A stretch of 64,000 nucleotides of DNA from Oceanihabitans gracilariae (GTDB lineage: Bacteria > Bacteroidota > Bacteroidia > Flavobacteriales > Flavobacteriaceae). The stretch is from contig NZ_JBHULM010000007.1 of assembly GCF_042684485.1 (NCBI RefSeq), positions 496,001-560,000 of the forward strand. The letters are read 5' to 3'. Positions 25,876-34,732 of this stretch are shown piece after piece. Positions within the stretch are counted from its first letter, which is position 1, and every line of letters starts with the position of its first letter. The notes beneath the pieces are model-generated. The model worked only from the letters and a program-made list of their open reading frames with translations. It did not search any database and was not told the DNA's origin. A program made the translations under genes and the position numbers.

Positions 25876-26910
25876 ATGAAAATATTCAAAATACTCACAA
25901 TCATATTTTTAGCAACTTTTATAGTATCCTGCGGAAGCAATACTGGACAGAAAAAAAATGACTTTTCTATTGCTACAAATGCAAAAAACAATGCTTTTAC
26001 CCTTGGAGAAGCATTAAATTTGACAATAAAAAATCCTAAAAACCACGAAATAACGTCAGTTAATTACACGCTTAATGGTACATCAATTTCTGAAAAATCG
26101 ATTTTAAAAAACACAAAGCTTGGTGAACAAACCATTGAAGCCAATATTACCTTTGATGGAGAAACGCAAAGTATTTCACAAAAAATTACCGTTTTAAACA
26201 ATACCTCTCCTAAAGTATATACTTATAAAATTATAAACGAATATCCTCACGATATTACCTCATACACACAAGGATTAGAGTTTTATAATGGAGAATTATA
26301 CGAAAGCACAGGACAACATGGCGAATCTAAACTTAGAAAAGTAAACTATAAAACTGGTGAGGTTTTAAAAAATATAGATTTAGCACACGAGTATTTTGGT
26401 GAAGGTTTAACCATTTTAAACAATAAAATTTACCAGTTAACTTGGCAAAGCGGAACCGGTTTTGTGTATGATGTTGATACTTTTGAAAAAACAGGTAGTT
26501 TTAAATACAATAATAGTAAAGAAGGTTGGGGAATTTGCAATGATACCAAAACATTGTATAAAAGTGATGGAACAGAAAAAATATGGACCATTAACCCAGA
26601 AACATTAACCGAAGAAAGCTACATACAAGCATACCATAACCACGGAAAAGTTGTTGGATTAAACGAACTAGAATGGGTTAATGATAAAATATATGCCAAT
26701 CGTTATCAAAAAAATGGCGTTGCAATTATAAATCCTACAAACGGAGCTATTGAAGGTGTTATCGATTTTTCGCCATTAAGAAAAAAGGTTACTCAACACC
26801 AAGGTTTAGATGTTTTAAATGGTATTGCATATAATCCTGAAACCAAAACACTTTTTATTACAGGAAAACGTTGGGATAAAATATTTGAGGTAGAAATTAT
26901 TAAAGAATAA
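25876..26910 (+). CDS. Glutaminyl-peptide cyclotransferase, lipoprotein
   Basis: 344 residues from the ATG at 25876, giving the lipoprotein signal MKIFKILTIIFLATFIVSC (Cys19). A longer frame from 25783 runs through the SRP RNA promoter and is rejected. The N-terminal 100 residues form a beta domain. The remainder is the glutamine cyclotransferase beta propeller: HDITSYTQGLEFYNGELYESTGQHGESKLR, EYFGEGLTIL, TWQSGTGFVYD, EGWGICND, LNELEWVNDKIYANRY, GLDVLNGIAYNPETKTLFITGKRW. It converts N-terminal Gln into pyroglutamate. In Bacteroidota this fits exported proteins that mature with Gln at +1, as many signal peptides in this window do (AQ at the cleavage site). It is followed by a thioesterase gene one base later. 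Confidence 0.92.
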   Translation: MKIFKILTIIFLATFIVSCGSNTGQKKNDFSIATNAKNNAFTLGEALNLTIKNPKNHEITSVNYTLNGTSISEKSILKNTKLGEQTIEANITFDGETQSISQKITVLNNTSPKVYTYKIINEYPHDITSYTQGLEFYNGELYESTGQHGESKLRKVNYKTGEVLKNIDLAHEYFGEGLTILNNKIYQLTWQSGTGFVYDVDTFEKTGSFKYNNSKEGWGICNDTKTLYKSDGTEKIWTINPETLTEESYIQAYHNHGKVVGLNELEWVNDKIYANRYQKNGVAIINPTNGAIEGVIDFSPLRKKVTQHQGLDVLNGIAYNPETKTLFITGKRWDKIFEVEIIKE

Positions 26911-26911
26911 T

Positions 26912-27301
26912 ATGAAGCCCTTTGAAACTACTATAGTTGTTGATGAACATGATTTAGACGAATTAAATCATGTTAACAACGTACGTTATGTACAATGGGT
27001 TAATGATATTGCTAAATTAAACTGGAATACTGTAGCTACTTCTTCTATAAAAGAAAACTACTTTTGGGTTTTAATTTCACATCATATAGACTACAAACAA
27101 GCTGCATTATTAAATGATACAGTAGTAATAAAAACCTATGTTACAAAAGCACAAGGCGTAACTTCTACAAGAATTGTAGAAATGTTTAATAAAAACACCT
27201 CAAAATTATTAGCCAAATCAGAAACAAATTGGTGTTTAATTAGTAGAAAAACACAAAAACCTGCACGAATAACACCAGAAATAAATAGTTTGTTCTTTTA
27301 A
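26912..27301 (+). CDS. Acyl-CoA thioesterase, hotdog fold (4HBT), copy 1
   Basis: 129 residues. Hotdog-fold thioesterase with DLDELNHVNNVRYVQWVNDIAKLNW, where the Asp-x-x-x-H-V-N-N block is the 4HBT helix motif (Asp15 and His19 region). TRIVEMFNK and ETNWCLISRKTQKPARI complete the sheet. It is predicted to hydrolyse acyl-CoA. It begins one base after the glutaminyl cyclase stop, so the two are co-transcribed. A 96-base piece of this gene (27131-27226) recurs exactly at 27570-27665. Copy 2 at 27866 is a diverged paralogue. Confidence 0.88.
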   Translation: MKPFETTIVVDEHDLDELNHVNNVRYVQWVNDIAKLNWNTVATSSIKENYFWVLISHHIDYKQAALLNDTVVIKTYVTKAQGVTSTRIVEMFNKNTSKLLAKSETNWCLISRKTQKPARITPEINSLFF

Positions 27302-27368
27302 AAAATCAATGCTGTACAAGTTTTATAAAACTGTTACCTATAGAAAATGCTTCTATACATAACTTTAC

Positions 27369-27576
27369 AAAACTCAACTACCTGAAAAACAATTTTATAT
27401 ATAATAATGTATAACATCTAAAAAAATGGTTTTACATCTATTTTAATTTTTAGGAAGTAATCTCTTTACTATCTTTAAAAAAGCACTCTTTCCTTAGAGA
27501 GTCTCTTATTAATAGCAACATTTTACAAATTACAATATTAATTTAATACGCTATTAAATGGACTTTATGAAAACCT
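27369..27576 (+). repeat. Direct repeat, copy 1 (208 bases)
   Basis: This intergenic stretch, running into ATGGACTTTATGAAAACC, recurs at 27668-27875 with only about three differences (near 27379 and 27399-27402). Offset is 299 bases. Confidence 0.9.
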
Positions 27577-27666
27577 ATGTTACAAAAGCACAAGGCGTAA
27601 CTTCTACAAGAATTGTAGAAATGTTTAATAAAAACACCTCAAAATTATTAGCCAAATCAGAAACAN
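27558..27666 (+). pseudogene. Chimeric thioesterase fragment ending at the undetermined base
   Basis: An ATG at 27558 opens MDFMKT as in copy 2 and then switches, at the shared bases AAAACCT, into the interior of copy 1 (YVTKAQGVTSTRIVEMFNK...AKSET). This lasts 96 bases identical to 27131-27226 and stops at the N at 27666. It is either a broken third copy of the thioesterase gene, or a full third copy collapsed by the assembler. In the present sequence it has no stop and no active-site segment. Confidence 0.7.
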
Positions 27667-27667
27667 T

Positions 27668-27875
27668 AAAACTCAACTGCCTGAAAAACAATTTTATACA
27701 GAATAATGTATAACATCTAAAAAAATGGTTTTACATCTATTTTAATTTTTAGGAAGTAATCTCTTTACTATCTTTAAAAAAGCACTCTTTCCTTAGAGAG
27801 TCTCTTATTAATAGCAACATTTTACAAATTACAATATTAATTTAATACGCTATTAAATGGACTTTATGAAAACCT
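27668..27875 (+). repeat. Direct repeat, copy 2 (208 bases)
   Basis: Second copy of the 27369-27576 unit, leading into the intact thioesterase at 27866. The near identity of an intergenic sequence next to clearly diverged coding copies is unusual. Apart from these repeats and the fragment, the 564-base gap holds no gene. Confidence 0.9.
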
Positions 27876-28255
27876 TTGAATTTACGGTAACCGTTACTCA
27901 AGAAGATTTAGACGAACTAAACCATGTTAACAATATTAGATACATACAATGGATTCAAGATATTGCTAAAGCACATTGGCAAGAAATAGCAACCGAAGAT
28001 ATTTACAAAGCCTATTTTTGGGTAGTTCGCAGACATTTAGTAGACTATAAAGCCTCGGCACACTTACATGATCAAGTAAAAATAACCACCAAATTTATAA
28101 ATTCATATGGTGCTACTGCCAAAAGCATTATAGAAATGCACAATAAAAGCACACAAAAACTACTCTTAAAAGCAGAAACCACTTGGTGTTTAATGCAAAC
28201 GCGAACAAAAAGACCTACTCGTGTGCCTAAAGAAATTGATGAAATTTTAAAATAA
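27866..28255 (+). CDS. Acyl-CoA thioesterase, hotdog fold (4HBT), copy 2
   Basis: 129 residues from the ATG at 27866; an ATG at 27857 adds MDF. The motif DLDELNHVNNIRYIQWIQDIAKAHW is shared with copy 1, as are KSIIEMHNKSTQKLL and AETTWCLM. The two proteins differ at many positions, so this is an old tandem duplication and not a recent one. That makes the nearly identical 208-base flanks (27369-27576, 27668-27875) harder to explain. It is predicted to be a cytoplasmic acyl-CoA hydrolase of unknown chain-length preference. Confidence 0.87.
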   Translation: MKTFEFTVTVTQEDLDELNHVNNIRYIQWIQDIAKAHWQEIATEDIYKAYFWVVRRHLVDYKASAHLHDQVKITTKFINSYGATAKSIIEMHNKSTQKLLLKAETTWCLMQTRTKRPTRVPKEIDEILK

Positions 28256-28307
28256 ATACTAAAACATCGTTTCAAAAGTTATATTTTTATGCATTTATGT
28301 GCAATTA

Positions 28308-28315
28308 TATTTTTG
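28308..28315 (+). promoter_or_regulatory. -7 promoter box of the 28338 gene
   Basis: TATTTTTG lies 22 bases before the ATG. No clear -33 TTG. Confidence 0.45.
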
Positions 28316-28337
28316 CCTCACAATTCATTAAATATCT

Positions 28338-29891
28338 ATGAAAAAGACACTATACTTTTTAACCTGTTTTGCCTTTCTTTTACTTTGGAGTTCTTGCAGA
28401 AAAGACTTTAACTTCTCTCCTAGCAACGGAAACCTTAGTTTTTCAAAAGACACAGTTTATTTAGATACCGTTTTTACAAACATTGGCTCTAGTACCTATA
28501 ATTTAAAAGTATACAACAAAAGCAATGAAGCCATTAGCATATCTACTGTAAAATTGGCTTTAGGTGAAGATTCAGAATACCGATTAAATGTAGATGGTAT
28601 TGCTGGAAAATCTTTTGAAAACGTAGAAATACTAGCAAAAGACAGTATGTACATTTTTATAGAAACTACCATAGACATAAACAATTTACCAAACTTAGAT
28701 AATGAATTCCTCTATAATGATAAAATAGAGTTTGATGCAGGCAGCAACCTACAATCTGTAGAATTAGTAACCCTTGTTAAAGACGCTGTATTTATTTATC
28801 CTGATAAAGACAATACCACAGGAGTAGTTGAAACTTTAACCATAGATATTGGAGGTCAACAAATAGAAACCGATATTCAAGGTAGATATTTAGAACCAGA
28901 AGAATTAACCTTTACCAACCAAAAACCATATGTAATTTATGGCTATGCTGCTGTTCCCAACAACCAAACTTTAAACATTGAAGCTGGAGCAAGAGTACAT
29001 TTTCATGCCAATTCTGGACTTTTAGTAGCAGAAGGAGCTTCACTACAAGTTAATGGAGCTAATAGCACAGATCAAGAAGTCTTAGAAAACCAAGTGATTT
29101 TTGAAGGAGACCGCTTAGAACCTGATTTTGCAGACGTACCAGGACAATGGGGAACCATTTGGTTACTTGACGGAAGCATTAACAACACCATAAATTATGC
29201 AACCATAAAAAATGCATCTGTGGGTATTTTATCTGAAGGAAATCCTGCAGAAGTAACAAACAAATTAACCATAACAAATTCGCAAATCTATAACGCTAGT
29301 AACTTTGGTGTTTTAGGAAGAAATACCTCTATTGAAGCTAATAATCTAGTAATTAACAATACAGGACAAACTAGTTTTGCTGGTACTTTAGGCGGAAAAT
29401 ATAATCTTACACACTGTACTATTGCTAATTATTGGAGCAATAGTTTTCGTCAATATCCTGCGCTTTTACTTAATAATTTTCAAGAAGCAGAAGATGCTAC
29501 CTATTTAGCCGATTTAACCGAAGCTAATTTTAATAATTGTATTATTTACGGAAACGATAATCCTGAATTTATAATTGATGAAATAGAAGATGCTTCAGTA
29601 GTTTTCAATTTTAAATTTACAAACTGCTTAGCTCGATTTAACGATTCTGGAAATTCTTTTACTGGAGCAAATTATGATTTTGAAGATACTTCAAAATATG
29701 AAAACATGATTTTTAATCAAGATCCTGATTTTAGAGATTCTAGCGCTAATGATTTAATCATTGGTGAAGATTCTGCAGCAAACAATCAAGGAAATACCAC
29801 TTTTTCTAGTCAAGTTCCTTTTGATATTCTAGGAGTTAACAGAACAGCTTCTCCAGACTTAGGCGCTTACCAACATATTACTTTTGAGTAA
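28338..29891 (+). CDS. Right-handed parallel beta-helix lipoprotein
   Basis: 517 residues. Lipoprotein signal MKKTLYFLTCFAFLLLWSSC (Cys20). An N-terminal Ig-like domain (about 30-150: GNLSFSKDTVYLDTVFTNIGSSTYNLKVYNKSNEAISIS) resembles choice-of-anchor D/ASH-type modules. From about residue 210 it is a parallel beta-helix (QTLNIEAGARVHFHANSGLLVAEGASLQVNGA, NNTINYATIKNASVGIL, NKLTITNSQIYNASNFGVLG, NNCIIYGNDNPEFII) ending LGAYQHITFE. Such helices occur in polysaccharide-binding or lyase proteins; no catalytic residues can be assigned. It is predicted to be on the cell surface or in the periplasm. Function unknown. Confidence 0.82.
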   Translation: MKKTLYFLTCFAFLLLWSSCRKDFNFSPSNGNLSFSKDTVYLDTVFTNIGSSTYNLKVYNKSNEAISISTVKLALGEDSEYRLNVDGIAGKSFENVEILAKDSMYIFIETTIDINNLPNLDNEFLYNDKIEFDAGSNLQSVELVTLVKDAVFIYPDKDNTTGVVETLTIDIGGQQIETDIQGRYLEPEELTFTNQKPYVIYGYAAVPNNQTLNIEAGARVHFHANSGLLVAEGASLQVNGANSTDQEVLENQVIFEGDRLEPDFADVPGQWGTIWLLDGSINNTINYATIKNASVGILSEGNPAEVTNKLTITNSQIYNASNFGVLGRNTSIEANNLVINNTGQTSFAGTLGGKYNLTHCTIANYWSNSFRQYPALLLNNFQEAEDATYLADLTEANFNNCIIYGNDNPEFIIDEIEDASVVFNFKFTNCLARFNDSGNSFTGANYDFEDTSKYENMIFNQDPDFRDSSANDLIIGEDSAANNQGNTTFSSQVPFDILGVNRTASPDLGAYQHITFE

Positions 29892-29929
29892 TTAGTTTAC
29901 ATGTTAGTTGTACATAACATATCCTAAAA

Positions 29930-30472
29930 ATGAAAATCGGAACTAAAATATTAATCCTATTTCTAACTTTAAACATGTTTTCCTGTATAGGAACTGCCCA
30001 AGAAACAGATACAAAAAACAACATTACCGAATTTGACTTCTCAACAATTGAAAAATTTAGAGAAACAAAACTTAAAGGTCAAATAGTAAACGATTATGAC
30101 AGCATATTTAGTTCTTCACAACGCAAAGAACTATCTGATATTATCTTAGAATATAACGTTAAGACAACTCGACAAATAGTTGTTGTAACAATTGACAGTC
30201 TAAATCCCTATTCAGATATACAAAAAATGGCAACAGATTTAGGAAATTATTGGGGAGTTGGAACCGCAGAAAAAGATAATGGACTGATAATTTTACTATG
30301 TAAACCTTGCCAAAAAATAGGAATTGCAACTGGTTATGGAACAGAACGCTTTTTAACTGACGAAATATGTAATGAGGTAATTGATAAAACTATAATTCCT
30401 GAATTTAAAAACGGAGAGTTTTACGAAGGAATGAAAAATGGTGTGACTGAATTAATAGCAAAATGGAAATAA
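29930..30472 (+). CDS. TPM domain lipoprotein
   Basis: 180 residues. Lipoprotein signal MKIGTKILILFLTLNMFSC (Cys19). One TPM domain (about 45-165): VNDYDSIFSSSQRKELSDIILEYNVKTTRQIVVVTIDSL, GNYWGVGTAEKDNGLIILLC, IGIATGYGTERFLTDEICNEVIDKTIIPEFKNGEFYEGM. Most bacterial TPM proteins carry a C-terminal membrane helix or glycine-rich tail. This one ends right after the domain and is anchored by lipid at the N-terminus instead. A CKPC pair (after LLL) sits in the domain strand and is unusual. TPM proteins have been linked to phosphatase activity and photosystem II repair (Psb32 in plants); the bacterial role is open. Confidence 0.82.
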   Translation: MKIGTKILILFLTLNMFSCIGTAQETDTKNNITEFDFSTIEKFRETKLKGQIVNDYDSIFSSSQRKELSDIILEYNVKTTRQIVVVTIDSLNPYSDIQKMATDLGNYWGVGTAEKDNGLIILLCKPCQKIGIATGYGTERFLTDEICNEVIDKTIIPEFKNGEFYEGMKNGVTELIAKWK

Positions 30473-30635
30473 AAATCCTGTATACAACACCTTATATAAT
30501 TAATTGCTTAACCAAAGCTCTCTATTAAAAAATTACTACTTCTGGCCTACTTGCTAAAATCTTAGCAGATTTTATATTTGGTTTTTATTTGCTAACTTAG
30601 TTTTTAATACACATTAGCAAACATCTAATACATCA

Positions 30636-31781
30636 ATGAATAAAACATACCTTTTTTTTGTTTTAACCATTTTTATAGGTCCAATTTTATTTGCACAGCA
30701 ATACAATGTGTATAAATCTAAAATTGACACCTCATTTGTATCTACATATTTGGGCTACAAAAAAAAGATTTCTATTACATTACCAGATGATTGGCAAAAT
30801 AATAATCAAAAAAAATATCCGCTAATTGTAGTTTTTGATCAACAAAATAGCAGAAGTCACAACCATATAGTGCATACTATAGACTACTTAACTGCTGCAG
30901 AACAAATGCCTCGCTCTATCATTATAAGTATTACGTCTGAAAATTCTAAACGAATCTATGAAGCCAAAAGCCCTGTTTCTTCTAAAAGTGGAAAAGCAGA
31001 TCTAAATGAAAAGTTCCTCTTTGAGGAAATTATACCTTTAGCAGAATCAAAATTCAAAGCAAGTACTTTTAGAATCTTGATTGGACATTCTTGGTATGGA
31101 CACTTTACTACATCTATGTTTACCAAAAATATTGATAATTTATCTGCTGTAATAGCGCTAGACCCTTTTTTTAAACAGAAGAATGTTTCTTTAACAGATT
31201 CTATTTCAAAATTAAAGAAGCTTAAAATAAAACATACAAAATATTATCGCTATTCTATAGGTAAAGATTATCCTGAAGATTATAAAGAAATTGAAAACCT
31301 TAAAACAAATAATACAAACCCAAAAATTAACATTAAAGGTTCTTATTTTCCCAATGCGTTTCATCATGCTATTCCAGGATTAGGAATAGGACAAGCACTA
31401 TATGAAATATTTGAATATTGGTCTGTTCAGCAATACACTTTTTTTAAACCCTCAAACAAGAACGTAAATGTATTTTCTGAATTAAAAAACAATATGATAA
31501 ACCATTACGGAAATAACTTAGATTTTTCATTAGGCGTATTAAATGGTAAAGGTTGGAGTTTCTATAATGAAGAAGAATACATAAAAGCTATTGAAATCTG
31601 GAATGAACTTATTCATCAATATCCAAGTTTTTCTGAAGCATATCTTTATATTCTAGATGCGCAACAACAATTAAAACTGGATATTTCTAAAACCAAAATT
31701 AAATTTAAAGAGAGCTTACTGCTTTCTCAGTATTATTCTAAAGACGAAAAGAAAGAACTACTATCTGAATTAAAAGATTAA
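30636..31781 (+). CDS. Alpha/beta hydrolase of the enterochelin-esterase-like type with C-terminal TPR-like tail
   Basis: 381 residues. Signal peptide MNKTYLFFVLTIFIGPILFAQ. The esterase-D/Fes-like fold has KYPLIVVFDQQ (strand and oxyanion region), the nucleophile elbow GHSWYG with Ser152, ALDPFF, and a late His in NAFHHAIP (about 238-241). The last 100 residues (YNEEEYIKAIEIWNELIHQYPSFSEAYLYILDAQQQL) look like a tetratricopeptide pair. It is predicted to be a periplasmic esterase; the substrate (siderophore, glycan ester or other) cannot be told. A terminator follows and separates it from convergent glyA. Confidence 0.83.
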   Translation: MNKTYLFFVLTIFIGPILFAQQYNVYKSKIDTSFVSTYLGYKKKISITLPDDWQNNNQKKYPLIVVFDQQNSRSHNHIVHTIDYLTAAEQMPRSIIISITSENSKRIYEAKSPVSSKSGKADLNEKFLFEEIIPLAESKFKASTFRILIGHSWYGHFTTSMFTKNIDNLSAVIALDPFFKQKNVSLTDSISKLKKLKIKHTKYYRYSIGKDYPEDYKEIENLKTNNTNPKINIKGSYFPNAFHHAIPGLGIGQALYEIFEYWSVQQYTFFKPSNKNVNVFSELKNNMINHYGNNLDFSLGVLNGKGWSFYNEEEYIKAIEIWNELIHQYPSFSEAYLYILDAQQQLKLDISKTKIKFKESLLLSQYYSKDEKKELLSELKD

Positions 31782-31804
31782 ACCTAGTCATTAAGATGTA
31801 TAAT

Positions 31805-31835
31805 AAAAAAGCCTACTAAACAGTAGGCTTTTTTT
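31805..31835. terminator. Bidirectional terminator before glyA 3' end
   Basis: AAAAAAGCCTACT/AGTAGGCTTTTTT with a four-base loop, between converging genes. Confidence 0.88.
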
Positions 31836-31866
31836 CTTCCGCGAAAGCGAATTTATTTTTACAAGA

Positions 31867-33141
31867 TTACGCTACAAAAAGAGGTAAATCTTGCATCATT
31901 GCATTTACTTTAATAGCAATAGTTTCTAATTTTTCTTCGTCTTGGTAGTTAGTAATTACTTCATCAATTAAAGCAACAATACCTTCCATATCTCCTTCTT
32001 TTAAACCTCTAGTGGTAATTGCTGGTGTACCAATACGTATTCCTGAAGTTACAAATGGGCTTTTATCATCAAAAGGAACCATGTTTTTATTTACTGTAAT
32101 ATCTGCTTTTACTAAGGCTTGTTCTGCGTCTTTACCTGTAATGTTTTTGTTACGTAAATCTATTAGCATCATGTGGTTATCTGTACCACCAGAGATAATA
32201 TTATAATCTCTTTTTACTAAAGCTTCTGCCATGGCAGCTGCATTTTTCTTTACTTGTAACATATAATGCATGTACTCTTCGGTAAGTGCTTCACCAAATG
32301 CAATTGCTTTTGCAGCAATAATATGTTCTAATGGTCCTCCTTGATTTCCTGGAAAAACAGCAGAATTTAAAAGCGAAGACATTTTACGTAAGCTTCCGTT
32401 TTTTAATTTTAAACCAAATGGGTTATCAAAATCTTGACCCATCATAATCATTCCACCTCTTGGCCCACGTAATGTTTTATGTGTAGTTGTAGTTACAATA
32501 TGACAATGTGGTAAAGGATCATTTAAAATTCCTTTTGCAATTAATCCTGCAGGATGAGAAATATCTGCAACTAAAATGGCTCCAACAGTATCTGCTATTT
32601 CACGAAAACGTTTAAAATCCATATCACGAGAATATGCCGAGGCACCTGCAATAATTAACTTTGGTTTTTCACGTTCTGCTACTTCTGCAACATGATCATA
32701 ATCTATTAATCCTGTTTCTTTATCTACTCCGTAAAATACAGGGTTGTATAATTTACCAGAAAAATTAACTGAAGACCCATGGGTTAAGTGTCCTCCATGA
32801 GACAAATCAAAACCTAAAATAGTATCACCAGGATTTAAACAAGCAAAAAATACAGCTGTATTTGCTTGGCTACCAGAGTGAGGTTGTACGTTTACGTAAG
32901 CTGCACCAAATAAAGCTTTTGCTCTATCTATTGCTAATTGCTCTACTTCATCAACTACTTCACAGCCTCCATAATACCTTTTACCAGGATATCCTTCTGC
33001 ATATTTATTAGTTAATACAGAACCTGCAGCTTCCATTACTTGGTTGCTTACAAAGTTTTCTGAAGCTATAAGTTCAATACCTTCTAGTTGTCTTTCTTTT
33101 TCGGCTTGAATAAGTTCAAAGATTTGTTCGTCGCGTTGCAT
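31867..33141 (-). CDS. glyA: Serine hydroxymethyltransferase
   Basis: 424 residues, normal for the family. PLP-dependent interconversion of serine and glycine with tetrahydrofolate, the main source of one-carbon units. Landmarks: ELIASENFVSNQVMEAAGSVLTNKYAEGYPGKRYYGG, NVQPHSGSQANTAV, GASAYSRDMDFKRFREIAD, DISHPAGLIAKG, and the PLP-lysine segment TTTTHKTLRGPRGG (Lys near residue 221), then SAVFPGNQGGPLEH. It is transcribed alone. The 232-base gap to fahA contains an inverted repeat at 33251-33280. Confidence 0.98.
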   Translation of the reverse strand: MQRDEQIFELIQAEKERQLEGIELIASENFVSNQVMEAAGSVLTNKYAEGYPGKRYYGGCEVVDEVEQLAIDRAKALFGAAYVNVQPHSGSQANTAVFFACLNPGDTILGFDLSHGGHLTHGSSVNFSGKLYNPVFYGVDKETGLIDYDHVAEVAEREKPKLIIAGASAYSRDMDFKRFREIADTVGAILVADISHPAGLIAKGILNDPLPHCHIVTTTTHKTLRGPRGGMIMMGQDFDNPFGLKLKNGSLRKMSSLLNSAVFPGNQGGPLEHIIAAKAIAFGEALTEEYMHYMLQVKKNAAAMAEALVKRDYNIISGGTDNHMMLIDLRNKNITGKDAEQALVKADITVNKNMVPFDDKSPFVTSGIRIGTPAITTRGLKEGDMEGIVALIDEVITNYQDEEKLETIAIKVNAMMQDLPLFVA

Positions 33142-33250
33142 AAATATTATTTTTAAATTTCCTTTCTAATGGAAATCTAGTTAAAGTTAAAAATTTATCA
33201 AAAATAAGAATTACATTAGTTAAATACATCAAAAAACATATATTTACTTC

Positions 33251-33280
33251 GAGATTGTTATTTTTTTTTAATACAATCTC
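33251..33280. repeat. Perfect 8-base inverted repeat between glyA and fahA
   Basis: GAGATTGT (33251-33258) and ACAATCTC (33273-33280) around an A/T-only loop. There is no T run after it, so it does not look like a terminator. It sits between two divergent genes and could be an operator. Confidence 0.4.
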
Positions 33281-33373
33281 TTTGAACCGGCTTTTATGTT
33301 TTAAAAATTAGTATTAAAATAAAAAGTTATGTAGGTTTACGTAGATTTAACAAACATTTAATTACAAAAAAAT

Positions 33374-34666
33374 ATGCCAATTTCAGCTAATAATCCAGAT
33401 AGAACGTCCTGGTTGCATGTAGATAAAAATTCAGATTTCCCTATTCAAAACATTCCTTTTGGAGTTTTTCTTACAAGAGATGACATTATTACCATAGGAA
33501 CTAGAATTGGAGATACAGCAATAGATTTAGGAGCTTTACACCAATTAGGTTACTTTGAAGGTATTCCGTTAACCGATGATATTTTTCTTCAAGACACTTT
33601 AAATGATTTTATTGCAGACGGAAGACAAACCTGGAGAGCTGTACGTAATAGAATTGCAGAAATTTTTGATGCTGAAAATGATGTGCTTAAAAACAATTTA
33701 AAGCATAAAGAAATTGTTTTGTTTCGTTTAGATGAAATTGAAATGCAATTACCAGTTCAAATTGGTGATTATACCGATTTTTATTCTAGTATAGAGCATG
33801 CTACTAACGTTGGTACCATGTTTAGAGACCCTAACAATGCATTATTACCAAACTGGTTACACATTCCTGTTGGATATCATGGTAGAAGTTCTTCTATTAT
33901 TCCTTCTGGAATTCCTATTCATAGACCTCAAGGGCAAACCTTACCTGAAGGAGCAACAGAGCCTGTGTTTGGACCAAGTAAATTAGTAGATTTTGAATTA
34001 GAAATGGCTTTTATTACTACTGATGCTAATGATTTAGGAGAACCAATTCCTATTGAAGAAGCAGAGGAATATATTTTTGGATTGGTTTTATTTAATGACT
34101 GGTCTGCACGTGATATTCAAAAATGGGAATACGTACCATTAGGTCCGTTTTTAGCAAAAAGTTTTGCTTCTTCTATTTCGCCTTGGATTGTTACCTTAGA
34201 TGCATTAGAACCATACAGAGTAGAAAGCCCTAAACCATTAAAAAAACAATTAGACTATTTACAATATAAAGGTAAAAAGAGTTTTGATATTAATTTAGAA
34301 GTTGCCATACAGCCACAAAAAGCAAAAGAAACGGTTGTAAGTAAATCTAACTTTAAACACTTATACTGGAACATGGCACAACAGTTAGCACACCATACTA
34401 TAAATGGATGTCCTGTAAATTCTGGTGATATGATGGGAAGTGGTACTATTTCTGGTCCTACACCTGATAGCTATGGTTCTATGTTAGAAATTACTTGGAG
34501 AGGTGAAAGACCTGTTACCATGAAAGATGGTACAGAACGTAAGTTTATTAATGATAACGATACTGTTATAATGAGAGGGTATTGTGATAAAGATGGAACC
34601 AGAATTGGTTTTGGTGAAGTAAGCAATAAATTACTACCTATATTTAATCCTAAAAAAGGGAAATAA
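33374..34666 (+). CDS. fahA: Fumarylacetoacetase
   Basis: 430 residues, full length. It performs the last step of tyrosine/homogentisate breakdown, hydrolysing fumarylacetoacetate to fumarate and acetoacetate. Landmarks: an N-terminal SH3-like domain (FPIQNIPFGVFLT); YTDFYSSIEHATNVGTMFRDP with the catalytic His region; PVGYHGRSSSI; FGPSKLVDFELEMAFI with metal-binding Glu residues; LVLFNDWSARDIQKWEYVPLGPFLAKSF with metal-binding Asp and the catalytic Lys; and GSGTISGP. Other catabolic genes (hppD, hmgA) are not adjacent. A perfect terminator follows. Confidence 0.97.
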   Translation: MPISANNPDRTSWLHVDKNSDFPIQNIPFGVFLTRDDIITIGTRIGDTAIDLGALHQLGYFEGIPLTDDIFLQDTLNDFIADGRQTWRAVRNRIAEIFDAENDVLKNNLKHKEIVLFRLDEIEMQLPVQIGDYTDFYSSIEHATNVGTMFRDPNNALLPNWLHIPVGYHGRSSSIIPSGIPIHRPQGQTLPEGATEPVFGPSKLVDFELEMAFITTDANDLGEPIPIEEAEEYIFGLVLFNDWSARDIQKWEYVPLGPFLAKSFASSISPWIVTLDALEPYRVESPKPLKKQLDYLQYKGKKSFDINLEVAIQPQKAKETVVSKSNFKHLYWNMAQQLAHHTINGCPVNSGDMMGSGTISGPTPDSYGSMLEITWRGERPVTMKDGTERKFINDNDTVIMRGYCDKDGTRIGFGEVSNKLLPIFNPKKGK

Positions 34667-34682
34667 AATAAACACAATAAAT

Positions 34683-34712
34683 AAAAAAGCGACCAATTGG
34701 TCGCTTTTTTTT
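34683..34712. terminator. Bidirectional terminator, perfect palindrome
   Basis: AAAAAAGCGACC-AATT-GGTCGCTTTTTT is fully self-complementary and separates converging fahA and the DUF2911 gene. Confidence 0.9.
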
Positions 34713-34732
34713 ATACGCTTAAATGGTTTTAT

